The notes under the pieces were generated by a model. It searched no databases. It was not told where the DNA came from and saw only the letters and a program-made list of their open reading frames with translations. Positions 43,058 to 53,146 of a DNA stretch of 64,000 bases are shown here, one piece after another. The translations under genes and the position numbers were made by a program. The DNA is from Spirochaetae bacterium HGW-Spirochaetae-1. Lineage in GTDB: Bacteria; Spirochaetota; UBA4802; UBA5550. How positions within the stretch are numbered: position 1 is the stretch's first letter; each line of letters starts with the position of its first letter. The stretch covers positions 124,001 to 188,000 of the forward strand of contig PGXY01000005.1 of assembly GCA_002839375.1 (NCBI GenBank), written 5' to 3'.

Positions 43058-46000
43058 TCAGTTCAGAATACCACCGCTTCCTTTCTGCATTCCTTCAATG
43101 AGTTTTTCAGCCGACATGGTCTCGCGTCGTTTCGGGTCGATAATAACAAGTCCGTGGCTGTAGGAGCGCTCCGTGTAATAGATCGCCGTTCCATGGGCGT
43201 CATTCACCTCCTGCGCATTGAAGCGGTGTTCGAAAGAGATGATGAGGTCCGCAAAGGATGAATCATTCGATACAATCCCCCAGGTGCTGATTCCTGCCAG
43301 GACAACGGGGATTCCTTCACCGAGAGATGCTTCCTCGAAGACGCGCCGGTACTGGAGATACAGGAGGAGCTGGTGTTTTCGGCTCATCCTTCGCAGAACG
43401 GAAGGAAGAGGATTTATGGCAAAACAGTGGAAAAAAGGCCCGGGAGCGCCGCCGTATGAGGCTATGCCTCTCAATGATTTTTTCAGCAAAGCCATGCCGA
43501 TGATCTGCCTGTCATCATGAGAGACAAGCCGTATGTTGCATATCCCCGGTTCACGCATGACCTCGGGAAACATGGACAGACATATCCCGCCCATGTCACC
43601 GTAATAAATATCCACGGGCGATTTGGATGTGTATAAAGAACAGGGGATTCCCGAAGCGCCGCTATCCGCCGGGGTCTCGATGAGTTCACGCCACTTCGCC
43701 AGTATGGACGTCATTTTCCCGAAGGACATCATCCTGCTGAAAGCGGCATTGACAGACTCGGCATCGATCTCCTTGACACGGGTAATGATGAAGGGCGCCA
43801 TGAGGCTCTGCAGGTCCTCACGGAGTGCGCTGCTTTTCTCAAGAATGACTCCAGCCTCGACTGTGAGTTTTGCCGTAAGAACCTCGATGGTGTTAATGAT
43901 TCTTTCGGCCTGTTCTATGGTAAGCAGCTCGATGGCGACATCTTCACGGAGATACCCAATCCGTTCCTCGACAGCGGGATCGTCACCATATCGCTTCACT
44001 ATATGCGCAAAGAGTTCCAGGCAAAAATCATCACCCGTTTCCGCCCTCGCCCCGGCCATCATGACGAATATCAGAAACTGTATATCCTCAGAATAATCGG
44101 CCATGGCGTCCAGAACGATTTTATACTCATCTCTCTGCCGCGAAAGCGCTGTCATCGACCTTAAGGTTTTGTCGGCCTCTTTCCTTTTTTTATCCCGGGT
44201 TCCGGGATCGGTTTCCCCGGCGAGTTCGTCCCGCAGTACGAGTTCACGGTTCTGCAGCTTCTCCAGGGGCTCACGAAGTTTCATGAAGAGCGCATTGATA
44301 AAACGAATCATGGAGCCGGGCTGTGCTCCCGGTGCCGCATTGAGGCAGCTCCACGCGGCGGCAAATACTGTGAGGTCCAGACCCTTTCGTATCTCCTGGT
44401 TCCTCTTACGGTCCCGCGGGCCTTTTCTCTCCTCCGGCGCCGGCAGGAAAAAATCCCTGCGGACCGGCTGGTAGTCCTTTCCCTCTCCGGACCTGAATCC
44501 ATCGACCAGGGACAGGAACGATGATGATTTATCCGCGCCATATCTTGCCGATATCCCGGGTATGACTGTTTTCAGCAGGGGCTGGTGGAGTTCCGGCCCC
44601 AGACTGTCGAACTGCACGGCTTCGCTTCCGTCCCAGACCCTGTCCAGTCCCCCCGTGACATCATTTTTAAAGCGGTCAATTATGCCGGCCCTGGCTGGGT
44701 CCTTCGCGGCGATGGTATTGATGATATGGCCCCATGAAATCATTTTCCGGTCCAGTTTCTCAGACGAGATGTGAGCCTCAGCGGCGATATCTTCAATCGT
44801 TATATCATTACGTTTCAGTACAATATCAAGCTGACCCGGATGAATGGTGTATTCCTGGTCCTGCCCGCGGAAGAGTTCCGTGTAGCGGGGATACAACGGG
44901 TCTATGCCGCCATGGGCGACAACATAATCGATATATCCCCGCTGCTGGTCCGTGCCTCGCCGGAGCATTTCCCTCGCGTGCCAGACATAGACATGTTTGC
45001 CGCCCGTATCCTGAAGGCCCTCGATGAGGAGCGAAATATTTTCGGCAATTCCCGGGTCCCTGGCTGCGGCGAGCCGTCGGGCGAAATAGCCGCAGAGGTA
45101 AATGCCGGCCCCGGTATTGAGCAGTGCTATGATGACCTTGATATAGGCCTTCAGCTCGGCGATGAAATCAGCCTTTTGAAAACCCTTGTCCCTGCGCGAT
45201 CGCACGGATTTCGCAATATCATAGTCATAGAGATTGATATCAACACCGCGCAGGTTGAGATTATACAGCTCCGCCGGAAAGTTCTCCCTGAAGGCCTCCT
45301 CGATCTCCGGCAGATGTGTAAGGATGGTGATAATCTGCCGCAGGCTGATGCGTCCCGACATATGATAAAGAAAATTCAGAATATTGGTCTTCATGAACAG
45401 AATGGTAAAGGCATTGTCCAGGTTCAGCTTTCTCCACGACTCCCGGTACTCCCGGGAAATTTCACTGTCGCTGAGCTCATGAAGCGGGGCATTGGCCAGG
45501 GGCCTCCCGCCGTATTTGACCAGGACAATGTCCCGGCTGAGACGGTTCAGACCGCTGCCCAGGACCGCCCTGTCAAAAGGAGGCCCTTCGCGAAGATGGA
45601 CCAGTGTCTGGGCGATTATACGCAGGGATTCCAGATGCCGCTCTCTCCATTTTCTCCAGTCCTGATCCCTCATGAGGCGCGGAAGTATGACATACTGCAG
45701 GAATGCCGTGGGATTTACTCCCTTACGGGCGATGTCGATGAGCAGTCCTATGATAGGCGTCATGGTCTCCCCCCGGTCCCTGCCGCGGCAGGCAAACCTG
45801 AAGAGGACCGCATCAAGTTCTTTTATCCAGGGCATCGGGTTAAGCCAGTAGCGGCTTCCGGAGCGGCAGTAAACGATAAAAAGTCCTTCAATGCCGAGAC
45901 GGTCCTCGGGCTTTCGCAAAAGGTCCAGCTCTGTTTCGGCAAGAAAGGCGTCGCGCTGTCGGGGAGAGAGCCGCGAGTCCCGCGCCAGGTCCCTGAGGCG

Positions 46001-46141
46001 CTTCACCTCCCTTGCGGGGGGACCTGTGTCAACGGCAGGTGCTTCATCGGGATAATCTTCTGAATCAGCCGCATCGAGGGTATCGAGGAATTCCAAATCG
46101 TCCTCTTCACCGGTATGAGTATTTTTAGAGTTTTCCGCCAT
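43058..46141 (-). CDS. Orphan 1027-residue cytoplasmic protein
   Basis: No signal peptide or membrane helix is seen. Residues 1-45 are acidic and disordered-looking. The middle is almost all helical, including a coiled-coil stretch (about 620-680, KLREPLEKLQNRELVLRDEL). The C-terminal ~200 residues look like a compact alpha/beta domain (SPVDIYYGDMGGICLS, RQIIGMALLKKSLRG, then LLYLQYRRVFEEAS), with a beta pattern that loosely recalls GNAT acyltransferases. No family is recognised. It is a lone gene with its own ribosome site. Confidence 0.8.
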   Translation of the reverse strand: MAENSKNTHTGEEDDLEFLDTLDAADSEDYPDEAPAVDTGPPAREVKRLRDLARDSRLSPRQRDAFLAETELDLLRKPEDRLGIEGLFIVYCRSGSRYWLNPMPWIKELDAVLFRFACRGRDRGETMTPIIGLLIDIARKGVNPTAFLQYVILPRLMRDQDWRKWRERHLESLRIIAQTLVHLREGPPFDRAVLGSGLNRLSRDIVLVKYGGRPLANAPLHELSDSEISREYRESWRKLNLDNAFTILFMKTNILNFLYHMSGRISLRQIITILTHLPEIEEAFRENFPAELYNLNLRGVDINLYDYDIAKSVRSRRDKGFQKADFIAELKAYIKVIIALLNTGAGIYLCGYFARRLAAARDPGIAENISLLIEGLQDTGGKHVYVWHAREMLRRGTDQQRGYIDYVVAHGGIDPLYPRYTELFRGQDQEYTIHPGQLDIVLKRNDITIEDIAAEAHISSEKLDRKMISWGHIINTIAAKDPARAGIIDRFKNDVTGGLDRVWDGSEAVQFDSLGPELHQPLLKTVIPGISARYGADKSSSFLSLVDGFRSGEGKDYQPVRRDFFLPAPEERKGPRDRKRNQEIRKGLDLTVFAAAWSCLNAAPGAQPGSMIRFINALFMKLREPLEKLQNRELVLRDELAGETDPGTRDKKRKEADKTLRSMTALSRQRDEYKIVLDAMADYSEDIQFLIFVMMAGARAETGDDFCLELFAHIVKRYGDDPAVEERIGYLREDVAIELLTIEQAERIINTIEVLTAKLTVEAGVILEKSSALREDLQSLMAPFIITRVKEIDAESVNAAFSRMMSFGKMTSILAKWRELIETPADSGASGIPCSLYTSKSPVDIYYGDMGGICLSMFPEVMREPGICNIRLVSHDDRQIIGMALLKKSLRGIASYGGAPGPFFHCFAINPLPSVLRRMSRKHQLLLYLQYRRVFEEASLGEGIPVVLAGISTWGIVSNDSSFADLIISFEHRFNAQEVNDAHGTAIYYTERSYSHGLVIIDPKRRETMSAEKLIEGMQKGSGGILN

Positions 46142-46260
46142 AATCTCTTTTATCCCGGAAAAAACGCAGCATTACCGGGACTCCCTGAAGAACATGAAAT
46201 CGGTTTACTCTAATAGTCAAGGCAAATTATGAGGGAGGTTCACAGTCACCGTTGCATAAT

Positions 46261-46995
46261 TTAACTTGACTGTTCCGGTTTCCTGAAGGCGTCGAGCCCC
46301 GAACTGAACATCCCCCCGGCGACAAGCAGGACACCGAGTGTTGCGATAAGAATGAACACTACGAATGACGACTGGCTGTAATCATGTTCGTCGTGGATAT
46401 ACCAGGAATTCATCGTGGGCAGGACCCTGTCGGCGCTGCCTTTCAGCTCCCCGTACCGGGCGAGAATGTAGTCCCAGTCCGGGGTTCCGTCTTTTTTCAA
46501 CCGGTAGGTGACGGGATGTTTCGCATTGAAGTCCGACATGTCCTTTGCGTGAAGCAGGGTCATCTGCATTGACTCTCTTTCACCGAAATCCTTCACGATT
46601 CCCCTCATAGTGATTTTCGTATACGCCGGCGGCTCCCATGAAAGATCGTCCGTTCCGTAATAGATGCAGGCGCTCCGATCGTTGTCGCAGAGCGGAAAAA
46701 AATGACGTGTGTCCTTTTCCGGTGTGATGCTGCCCACCCGATCACCCGTCTCCACGATTCTTCGTGCCTGACGGGGCATAAAAGTCCCGGTGAGCGATAT
46801 GTATCGTTGTGAAGGTTTGTTAGCCGAGACCTCGTCAATTGCAAGCTCTGCGGGTTCCGTCCAGCGGACCAGGTAAAAGGCCCGCACCTGCGGGACCACG
46901 ACAAAATAGAACCAGAATGCTGCCAGCATTATGCTGCCCGTGATTTTTAATAATGCCACAGCGCTCACTGCTATCCTATCTATTTTTTCTGACAT
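46261..46995 (-). CDS. Two-pass membrane protein, function unknown
   Basis: The start at 46995 is set by GGAG 7 nt upstream; a longer frame begins at 47040. The 244-residue product has helices at about 20-38 and 210-232 enclosing a ~170-residue extracytoplasmic domain (YISLTGTFMPRQAR, DLSWEPPAYTKITMRGIVKDFGERE). The arrangement resembles DUF3592-like or OB-fold envelope proteins, but no assignment is made. Confidence 0.75.
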   Translation of the reverse strand: MSEKIDRIAVSAVALLKITGSIMLAAFWFYFVVVPQVRAFYLVRWTEPAELAIDEVSANKPSQRYISLTGTFMPRQARRIVETGDRVGSITPEKDTRHFFPLCDNDRSACIYYGTDDLSWEPPAYTKITMRGIVKDFGERESMQMTLLHAKDMSDFNAKHPVTYRLKKDGTPDWDYILARYGELKGSADRVLPTMNSWYIHDEHDYSQSSFVVFILIATLGVLLVAGGMFSSGLDAFRKPEQSS

Positions 46996-47153
46996 TGATT
47001 CTCCGGCGATGCATATGGTGAGTGATATGACAAAAAACAAATCTAAGGGATCACCCTGTAATTGAAAAGGATAAACTGTTTGACATTCAAAAATTTTCTC
47101 TGATATCCTTACGCTGATTCACAAGTTCATCTTCACTTGAACAGGTATTATCT

Positions 47154-47699
47154 ATGCGACTGAAAAGAATACTATCCGCCATAATACTCTTGTCCATTAT
47201 CGTTTTGCCTCTTTATACCGATAAAATTATAGTTTATTACAACAGTTTCACAGCAATAGATCATCAAAAAGCAATAAATAACTATTATCATGACTCCAAT
47301 ATTTCATTAAACGACAAATTTCACATTGCCGTTTCCGAAGACGATATCGTGAAAATGCGAATATTCATAGATCAGGGAGCCGATATCTCCGTCCCCGACA
47401 ACATGGGAGGCAATGCCCTTCACGTTGCCTCCATGAAAGGTCATCTTGATATTGTGGAATATCTTACAGAAAAAGGCGCGGGAGTAAATATCAGGGATTC
47501 CTTTAACCGTACACCTCTCATGCTTGCCGCCCAGTACGGGAAATTCAAGGTGGTAAGACATCTCATCGATAAAGGGGCTGCCATTAATGCGAAAGATGTG
47601 TACGGCCACACTGCCCTTTCATCCGCACTGGAGACGGGCGAAAGGGAGATTGCCGCATACCTGGCTAAAAGAGGCGCATTAGGAATAAACAATAAATAG
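47154..47699 (+). CDS. Exported or membrane-anchored ankyrin repeat protein
   Basis: A 181-residue protein with an N-terminal helix (about 5-22) that may be a signal or an anchor. Four ankyrin repeats follow from about residue 52 (FHIAVSEDDIVKMRIFIDQGADIS; GGNALHVASMKGHLDIVEYL; RTPLMLAAQYGKFKVVRHLI; HTALSSALETGEREIAAYL). These mediate protein contacts. A TTGACA with a weak -10 lies at 47080. Confidence 0.88.
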   Translation: MRLKRILSAIILLSIIVLPLYTDKIIVYYNSFTAIDHQKAINNYYHDSNISLNDKFHIAVSEDDIVKMRIFIDQGADISVPDNMGGNALHVASMKGHLDIVEYLTEKGAGVNIRDSFNRTPLMLAAQYGKFKVVRHLIDKGAAINAKDVYGHTALSSALETGEREIAAYLAKRGALGINNK

Positions 47700-47759
47700 A
47701 TTGCGGTACTTCCAGGAATTTTCAGTCACCGGAACATTTTTCAATGAAAAAACTGTGTC

Positions 47760-47879
47760 TCAAAAATCATCTTTCTTTGATTTTTTGTTCTTCTTATCCT
47801 GCCTTTTTTCTTTCAGTGACTTGGTCGCAACCTTTTTAACGTCTTTTTTCTCAGATTTTTCTTTTTTTCCCTTCATCAT
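47760..47879 (-). CDS. Lysine-rich small protein, 39 aa
   Basis: A short minus-strand frame starting with two ATG codons behind GAGGTAAGGAA, a very strong ribosome site. The product is about 45% Lys with many Asp/Glu/Ser (KGKKEKSEKKD ... KKSKKDDF). The plus-strand frame across the same DNA encodes a Phe/Ser run that is an artefact of these Lys codons. Short Lys-rich proteins can bind nucleic acid, but no family is known to me. Confidence 0.55.
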   Translation of the reverse strand: MMKGKKEKSEKKDVKKVATKSLKEKRQDKKNKKSKKDDF

Positions 47880-48013
47880 TTCCTTACCTCGCAATGTAAA
47901 TTTTAAATCCGGCCCGACATTTGAATACAGCTGTTTTATATACCATGCATTTTGAAAATGATACTATAAAATACTCTAAATTTCATGAAAATCAATAAAT
48001 AGTGAATTATCTG

Positions 48014-49498
48014 TTAAAAGCGTGCCGTGAGGGATGCGCGGTAGATCATCTCATCGCCCTCGCCGGGAAGAGCATTCAGCGAGAGGACCGGCAATAGCGT
48101 CCCGCCCCGCAGTTCATAGCGGCGGAACTCATAGGCCGGATCGGTGAACCAGGCGTGAACCATCTCCAGGATTTTCACCGTACCCAACGCGGAAAGGGCA
48201 ATGGCAAGCTTTTTGCCGTCGCGGTAATTGTAAGCCGCAAATCCCGCCAGGGGCATCTCAACGGCATAATAGGCCCATCCCATAACGCGATATCCCTTGT
48301 ACATGAGACCGCCGCCGGGAAAAAGGAGCGAAAAGGCCAGGGCCGTTTCGTCAGGGTACTGGAAGAAGGCCGGCAGGTGCTCCGTGGTGCTGAACTGGTA
48401 CGCCAGCTGGTCAAAATAGGACACCGTGACAGTCACGGGGAGAGAACACCAGAGGAACATATGCAGGGACTTCATGCTGTCGCTCTTATCGCCGTCCTGC
48501 TTCCAGGGGAAAAAATTGCTTTTAAAGCCCGTCATGTATTCCGTGAGCAGCAGGTGATTCAGGAAAAGGGCCGATGAAAGTACGACCCCGGGCAGGTGCG
48601 GTTTGGCGTTTTTAAAGCCCAGGTACTCCGTGGCCAGGAATGAGCCGTAACCAGGAACACACACATTGGCACCGGGATTGATGACACAGATACTCTCGAT
48701 GAATCTCCGCTCCGGGTCACTGCCCTTAAGCAGGGTGTTACCCAGGCCGTACCGGTACAGGGTATTGGCCTCAATGCGTTCATCAAGCCGTTGTATGACC
48801 TCGTCAACCCGGGGATACAGGACCAGGGTTACATATTCTCTTTTTTCGTCCATACCCGGGGCCTCGGCCATGGAAATATACCGACCCGCCTGTTTTACCG
48901 TCACAGCCCTTCCATCTGCCGTGGAATAACCGCCCGCCGTAAGCCCATGCCACTGGCCCGCGGCCAGGACCAGACTATCTCCTTTTTTTCCCATGATGCG
49001 GGCGTGGAGGGGCAGGTTCCGGTGCAGCAGGGCAATCTCCCGGGCAAGCTTCAGGGGAATATTGGCAAGAACCCGGCTTTTCACGACTATATTTCTGCGC
49101 AGTCCCTCATACAGGGGATTCAGGGGAACAACCTTCATCTCTGCCACAATTTCATTGCCGCCGTGATATATTGAAAGGACAATATAGAGGGACACCTCCA
49201 GGTCTTCCGCGACGTTGTGAAATTCATCAAGGCTGTAATCATCCTTGTGCGGAAGCGCCTGCCTGAGGCTGTTATTTTCCACGGGAAGAAAGCGTCCCAG
49301 GGAGTTCAGGACACCCGCTATGGCCGCTTCCGACTCACCCACAAGGGCCTTGAGCTGCACCGCCCCCTGGGGAACAACGAATATGGCAATTTCACCCCTC
49401 ACTTCACTCAGATCATTACTCCATGCCCCGGGGGAGAAGGAAAGCAGAAGAATCGCAGTGAGGACTATGCCCCCGAATGTTGATAGTAGGGATCTCAT
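48014..49498 (-). CDS. Exported TolB-like protein with DUF5683-like C-terminus
   Basis: The start at 49498 gives a typical signal peptide (MRSLLSTFGG ... FSPGAWS). A longer frame begins at 49528. Residues ~35-140 resemble the TolB/CsgG-type envelope domain (LVGESEAAIAGVLNSLGRFLPV). The C-terminal part has hydrophobic segments and an FPGGGLMYKGYRVMGWAYY motif like DUF5683 proteins. It is 494 residues long. An outer-membrane or lipoprotein-associated role is inferred; there is no partner gene. Confidence 0.78.
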   Translation of the reverse strand: MRSLLSTFGGIVLTAILLLSFSPGAWSNDLSEVRGEIAIFVVPQGAVQLKALVGESEAAIAGVLNSLGRFLPVENNSLRQALPHKDDYSLDEFHNVAEDLEVSLYIVLSIYHGGNEIVAEMKVVPLNPLYEGLRRNIVVKSRVLANIPLKLAREIALLHRNLPLHARIMGKKGDSLVLAAGQWHGLTAGGYSTADGRAVTVKQAGRYISMAEAPGMDEKREYVTLVLYPRVDEVIQRLDERIEANTLYRYGLGNTLLKGSDPERRFIESICVINPGANVCVPGYGSFLATEYLGFKNAKPHLPGVVLSSALFLNHLLLTEYMTGFKSNFFPWKQDGDKSDSMKSLHMFLWCSLPVTVTVSYFDQLAYQFSTTEHLPAFFQYPDETALAFSLLFPGGGLMYKGYRVMGWAYYAVEMPLAGFAAYNYRDGKKLAIALSALGTVKILEMVHAWFTDPAYEFRRYELRGGTLLPVLSLNALPGEGDEMIYRASLTARF

Positions 49499-49779
49499 AC
49501 CTGTATAATTGAATGGGAAAATATGCATAAGGATAGAAAGTGCAGGATCAGGGTCTTGCCGTCAACACATTAACAATGCTACACAGTGTAAACATTCAAT
49601 TATGAATACCCGCTGTAGGGGCAGATTGTGATTGCCTGCTGCCTCGGGCAGAATCGAGAAGGTATTTTATATATATAGTATTTTATTTATTTATTTATAT
49701 CTTAAATGTTGAATTTTTCATATAAACAGGTATATTTGTATGTGTACGGGAATATGACAAATTCAGGGCAGGTGAATCC

Positions 49780-50766
49780 ATGAAGAATACTATTGTGATA
49801 ATATTATCCATATGGTTTTTTGCAGCCTGTGGTGTGGATGTAAGAACAAGCAAGGTAATAACCCTGGCTGATGTGGGAGGCAATCCTGACGGGGTAACTG
49901 TGGCCGAATCGGGGAATATCTACATCACTGATATTGTGAATGGCGATGTTAAAAAAATTGATGAAAACGGAACTGTCACATTAATTGATAACCTGGCAGG
50001 AACCAATCCCGACGGCATTACAGCAGTAACTGACGGCACTAACGAAATTCTTTATGTAACGGATACGGGCGGCTTCACAGCGGACGGGACCATTATTAAA
50101 ATTACTGTCCAGTCCAATGGGACCGTGACAACAACAACTGATTTTGTAGACAGCACCGAGCTTGATAACCCCACGGGTATAGCCGTTGACGGTTCAGGAA
50201 ACATATATGTGGCGGACCAGGGCACCGGTGATGTTTTCAGGATTACTGATCCGGGAGAATTCACCCAGACCATTGAAAGCCTGACCGACCCCCATGTCGC
50301 TTCAGCCGATCTGGGCGAGCCCCACGGCCTCACCCTGGTGACCAACGAGGATGATTCCATAACGCTTTACACGACTGACCAGGATACCAGCAGCAATAAT
50401 ATAGTCCAGATCGAGATTCCTGCTTCGGGAATCATAGCCGATATTGTGGTGCTGGAGTTGACGGCGGAAAACACGGGCGGGACCGATACAGGAACACTGG
50501 ACAGCGCAAAATTCGACAAGCCGCACGGAATTTCCACGGACGGGAACGGCGCGATATTTGTGTGCGATGAAAACAATAACCGGGTCCAGGTAATTACACC
50601 GTCGGGGAACGTCATCACCTTCGCCGGAGACGGCACTGCCGGCGATATCGATGGAAAGGCCGGCACAGCTCAATTCAACCTGCCGCGAGGCCTTTGTGTC
50701 GATGCCGACGGCGATCTGCTGGTCTGTGATTACGGCAACGGCAAGGTTAAAAAGATTATTCGCTAA
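49780..50766 (+). CDS. NHL-repeat beta-propeller lipoprotein
   Basis: A 328-residue lipoprotein (MKNTIVIILSIWFFAAC). About six blades follow with the NHL pattern NPDGVTVAESGNIYITD, NPTGIAVDGSGNIYVAD, KPHGISTDGNGAIFVCDENNNRVQ and LPRGLCVDADGDLLVCD. It is exported and surface or periplasmic. NHL propellers bind ligands or peptides; no catalytic residues are evident. AGGTG precedes the ATG. Confidence 0.87.
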   Translation: MKNTIVIILSIWFFAACGVDVRTSKVITLADVGGNPDGVTVAESGNIYITDIVNGDVKKIDENGTVTLIDNLAGTNPDGITAVTDGTNEILYVTDTGGFTADGTIIKITVQSNGTVTTTTDFVDSTELDNPTGIAVDGSGNIYVADQGTGDVFRITDPGEFTQTIESLTDPHVASADLGEPHGLTLVTNEDDSITLYTTDQDTSSNNIVQIEIPASGIIADIVVLELTAENTGGTDTGTLDSAKFDKPHGISTDGNGAIFVCDENNNRVQVITPSGNVITFAGDGTAGDIDGKAGTAQFNLPRGLCVDADGDLLVCDYGNGKVKKIIR

Positions 50767-50807
50767 TCATGCAGCAACCAGCCTGTGACCGTTCACACCG
50801 CCTGCCA

Positions 50808-51233
50808 TCACCCGAGAAAAATATTCACATCCACGGAATCCCTGGTTTGCCACAGGAAGGCGAGGAAGATCAGGGACCAGATCAGGTCGCCCGCCACGGT
50901 GAGAAAGGCGAATATGGTGGCCATTCCCAGGATAAAATACCAGGTAAACATGAAAAAGAGAATCATTTTGCTGAGCAGGCCGAGCCATACAAGACCCCTG
51001 TTGAGATAGAGGGACCGGGAAACCATGAAATATCCGATACCGAAAATGATAACGGCCAGCATGACGATTCTGAACATAAGCAGGGCAAAATAGTTATCCG
51101 TGACTGCCACTGCCCCGAAAAAGAGCCCGATGGCGAAATCGGTAAAAACAAGGCCGATGAGACCGACACCCCAGTTCCAGAGGGCGCCCAGGGTGAAGAT
51201 ATTTTTAAACAAAGGGCTGTTTAGATTTTTCAT
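50808..51233 (-). CDS. Four-helix membrane protein, 141 aa
   Basis: Four hydrophobic helices separated by short loops; GAGGAAAAC lies before the ATG. The sequence begins NSPLFKNIFTLGALWNWGVGLIGL. No family is recognised, although small membrane proteins of this type are common in spirochaetes and Bacteroidetes. It converges on the NHL gene with 41 bp between the ends. Confidence 0.78.
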   Translation of the reverse strand: MKNLNSPLFKNIFTLGALWNWGVGLIGLVFTDFAIGLFFGAVAVTDNYFALLMFRIVMLAVIIFGIGYFMVSRSLYLNRGLVWLGLLSKMILFFMFTWYFILGMATIFAFLTVAGDLIWSLIFLAFLWQTRDSVDVNIFLG

Positions 51234-51441
51234 AATGTTTTCCTCGCCGTTTTTAGATACAGTATAGTAGCATATAGAATCTTTCCTGTCTTACAGTAGA
51301 TAAAGTCGGGTATTGACAAAATTGACTCAGTGTATGTATCATTACTGTATTGTCATTGCCATTTCTTCACATGTAATACATGTATGTACCATAGTATTTC
51401 ACGGGCAAGAAAATTTTCAATTCATTAATAGTGTGCGACAA

Positions 51442-53067
51442 ATGATAGAAAAGAAGATCATACTGCGGCTTTCGTATATCCTACTCGCATTCCTGCTTTT
51501 CTCCTGTGGCGGTACGGGCGGGCAAGCCGTCGTTGATATTTCCGGAGAATGGAAACTTCTCAGCGAAGACAACGCGGCGCAGGCCGTTATTGCTTATAAC
51601 GATGAAGGAGCAGGTACCATTGCACTGCCTGGGAGCTGGGAACACCTCATCAGGAAAAGCCCCAATCTCGATGCCACGGTATGGCTCCGGAAAAAAATAC
51701 TCATTGATGACCGGCACCGCGGGAAAACACTGTACCTCTCCCTGGGCCGCATCGCCGTTGCCGATGAAACCTATTTCAACGGGGTAAAAATAGGCTGCAG
51801 GGGCACCATACCGCCCCGCGGTTCCCTGAATTATCATTTCTCCTGGCAGAGTCCCCGCCTCTACTTTATTCCGGAAAACCTGATCCATTACGGCGGCGAC
51901 AATTATATAGCCATCAGGGTTTACTCTCATATTCTCAGCGGCATCACGGGACGCCTGGCCGTCATCGACTATGACCGGTCCTATGCCGGCTACCATTACG
52001 CCGGTTATGTTCCCCTCATCATCAACATCTCTTCCATTGCACTCAACATGTTTTTTTTCCTGGGACTTATCATCCTATTTACCACACGCAGAAAAAAACG
52101 GGAATATCTTTACTTTTCCGTGCTGGTCCTCCTAACCATCGTGGGAAATTTCACCACACTGGACCTGCCCTTTCCGCTGAACGGGCTTCTGCGATTCAAG
52201 ATATTCCTTTTGACCCTGGTCACGGTCAATTTTATGGCCCTGCACACTGTTAAACTCATATTTTCAAAAAACAGCCCCTCCATTTCCTGGATATCGGTCA
52301 TACTGGCCATACCCCTCTCTCTTCTTATTATACTGTCGCCCGATTCGGGAACTCTGGTCTTCCGCGCCGGCCTTGTATCACTGGGCTTTGTCAACTTCTG
52401 CATCATAACATCGGCGGCAATCTTCTTCATCACCCTGCGCAACGACCCGCGCCGGTACTGGTACTTTCTCTTCGTGGCCATACCGGTGCCCCTGTCGGTG
52501 ATCCGGAACACCTGGTACCTCATGAGCTTCAACTTCAGCCAATTCCCCATGATTATCTTTTTCCATGTGCCCCTGGTATGCCTCATATTCACCCTGTACT
52601 ACATCTACGATTTTGAGAGAACCCGGGGCGAGATGAACTCCCTGTACACGGCGCTCATGAAAAAATCAAAAAACTACGAGCGGCTGCTGAAGTCCCTGCA
52701 GAAAACAAACACCAGGCCCGAACCCCGCGATATCATTCACGAGGTCATCGATTACCTCGACAACAACTACGGCGAACGCTATGACAGAAAGGAGCTGTCC
52801 CGGAAATTCAGCCTCAACGAGGATTACATGGGACAGATATTTAAAAAGGTCACGGGTATGAGCGTATCCAATTACATCAACGTGCGGCGGATCGACGCGG
52901 CCAAGGAGCTTCTCATCGAGACAGACGCGAAGATCATTGATATCGCCTATCACATCGGCTTCGACAACCTGACCCATTTCCACCGGCAGTTCAAAAAGCA
53001 GACTAATCTCACTCCCAACGAATACCGGACACTCATGACCAAGGATATGGGGAAGACGACTTTTTAA
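51442..53067 (+). CDS. Membrane-bound AraC regulator with 7TMR-DISM-like sensor
   Basis: The start at 51442 gives a lipoprotein-type N-terminus (LLAFLLFSC); an upstream in-frame ATG at 51313 is not supported. Residues ~25-190 form an extracytoplasmic beta domain (SGEWKLL, GSWEHL, YLSLGRIAVADETYFNG). Seven helices follow (about 195-400). The C-terminal ~100 residues are an AraC-type double HTH (RKELSRKFSLNEDYMGQIFKK; IIDIAYHIGFDNLTHFHRQFKK). A DNA-binding domain fixed to a membrane sensor implies one-component signalling with DNA contact at the membrane, as in ToxR or CadC. The 541-residue layout is unusual. Confidence 0.85.
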   Translation: MIEKKIILRLSYILLAFLLFSCGGTGGQAVVDISGEWKLLSEDNAAQAVIAYNDEGAGTIALPGSWEHLIRKSPNLDATVWLRKKILIDDRHRGKTLYLSLGRIAVADETYFNGVKIGCRGTIPPRGSLNYHFSWQSPRLYFIPENLIHYGGDNYIAIRVYSHILSGITGRLAVIDYDRSYAGYHYAGYVPLIINISSIALNMFFFLGLIILFTTRRKKREYLYFSVLVLLTIVGNFTTLDLPFPLNGLLRFKIFLLTLVTVNFMALHTVKLIFSKNSPSISWISVILAIPLSLLIILSPDSGTLVFRAGLVSLGFVNFCIITSAAIFFITLRNDPRRYWYFLFVAIPVPLSVIRNTWYLMSFNFSQFPMIIFFHVPLVCLIFTLYYIYDFERTRGEMNSLYTALMKKSKNYERLLKSLQKTNTRPEPRDIIHEVIDYLDNNYGERYDRKELSRKFSLNEDYMGQIFKKVTGMSVSNYINVRRIDAAKELLIETDAKIIDIAYHIGFDNLTHFHRQFKKQTNLTPNEYRTLMTKDMGKTTF

Positions 53068-53146
53068 CGATTGACATTATACCGGAAGCGACTTTTCATG
53101 GGGATGTAATCATGGCAATCAAGACCATAGAAAAGAGGGTACATCA

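Noticed and set aside
44771-46063. 430-codon plus-strand reading frame
   Set aside because: It lies wholly antisense to the 1027-residue gene and shows no domain or ribosome site; it is a by-product of codon bias.
47701-47955. 84-codon plus-strand Phe/Ser-rich frame
   Set aside because: Its Phe runs are the complement of Lys codons in the minus-strand small gene, which has the better ribosome site.
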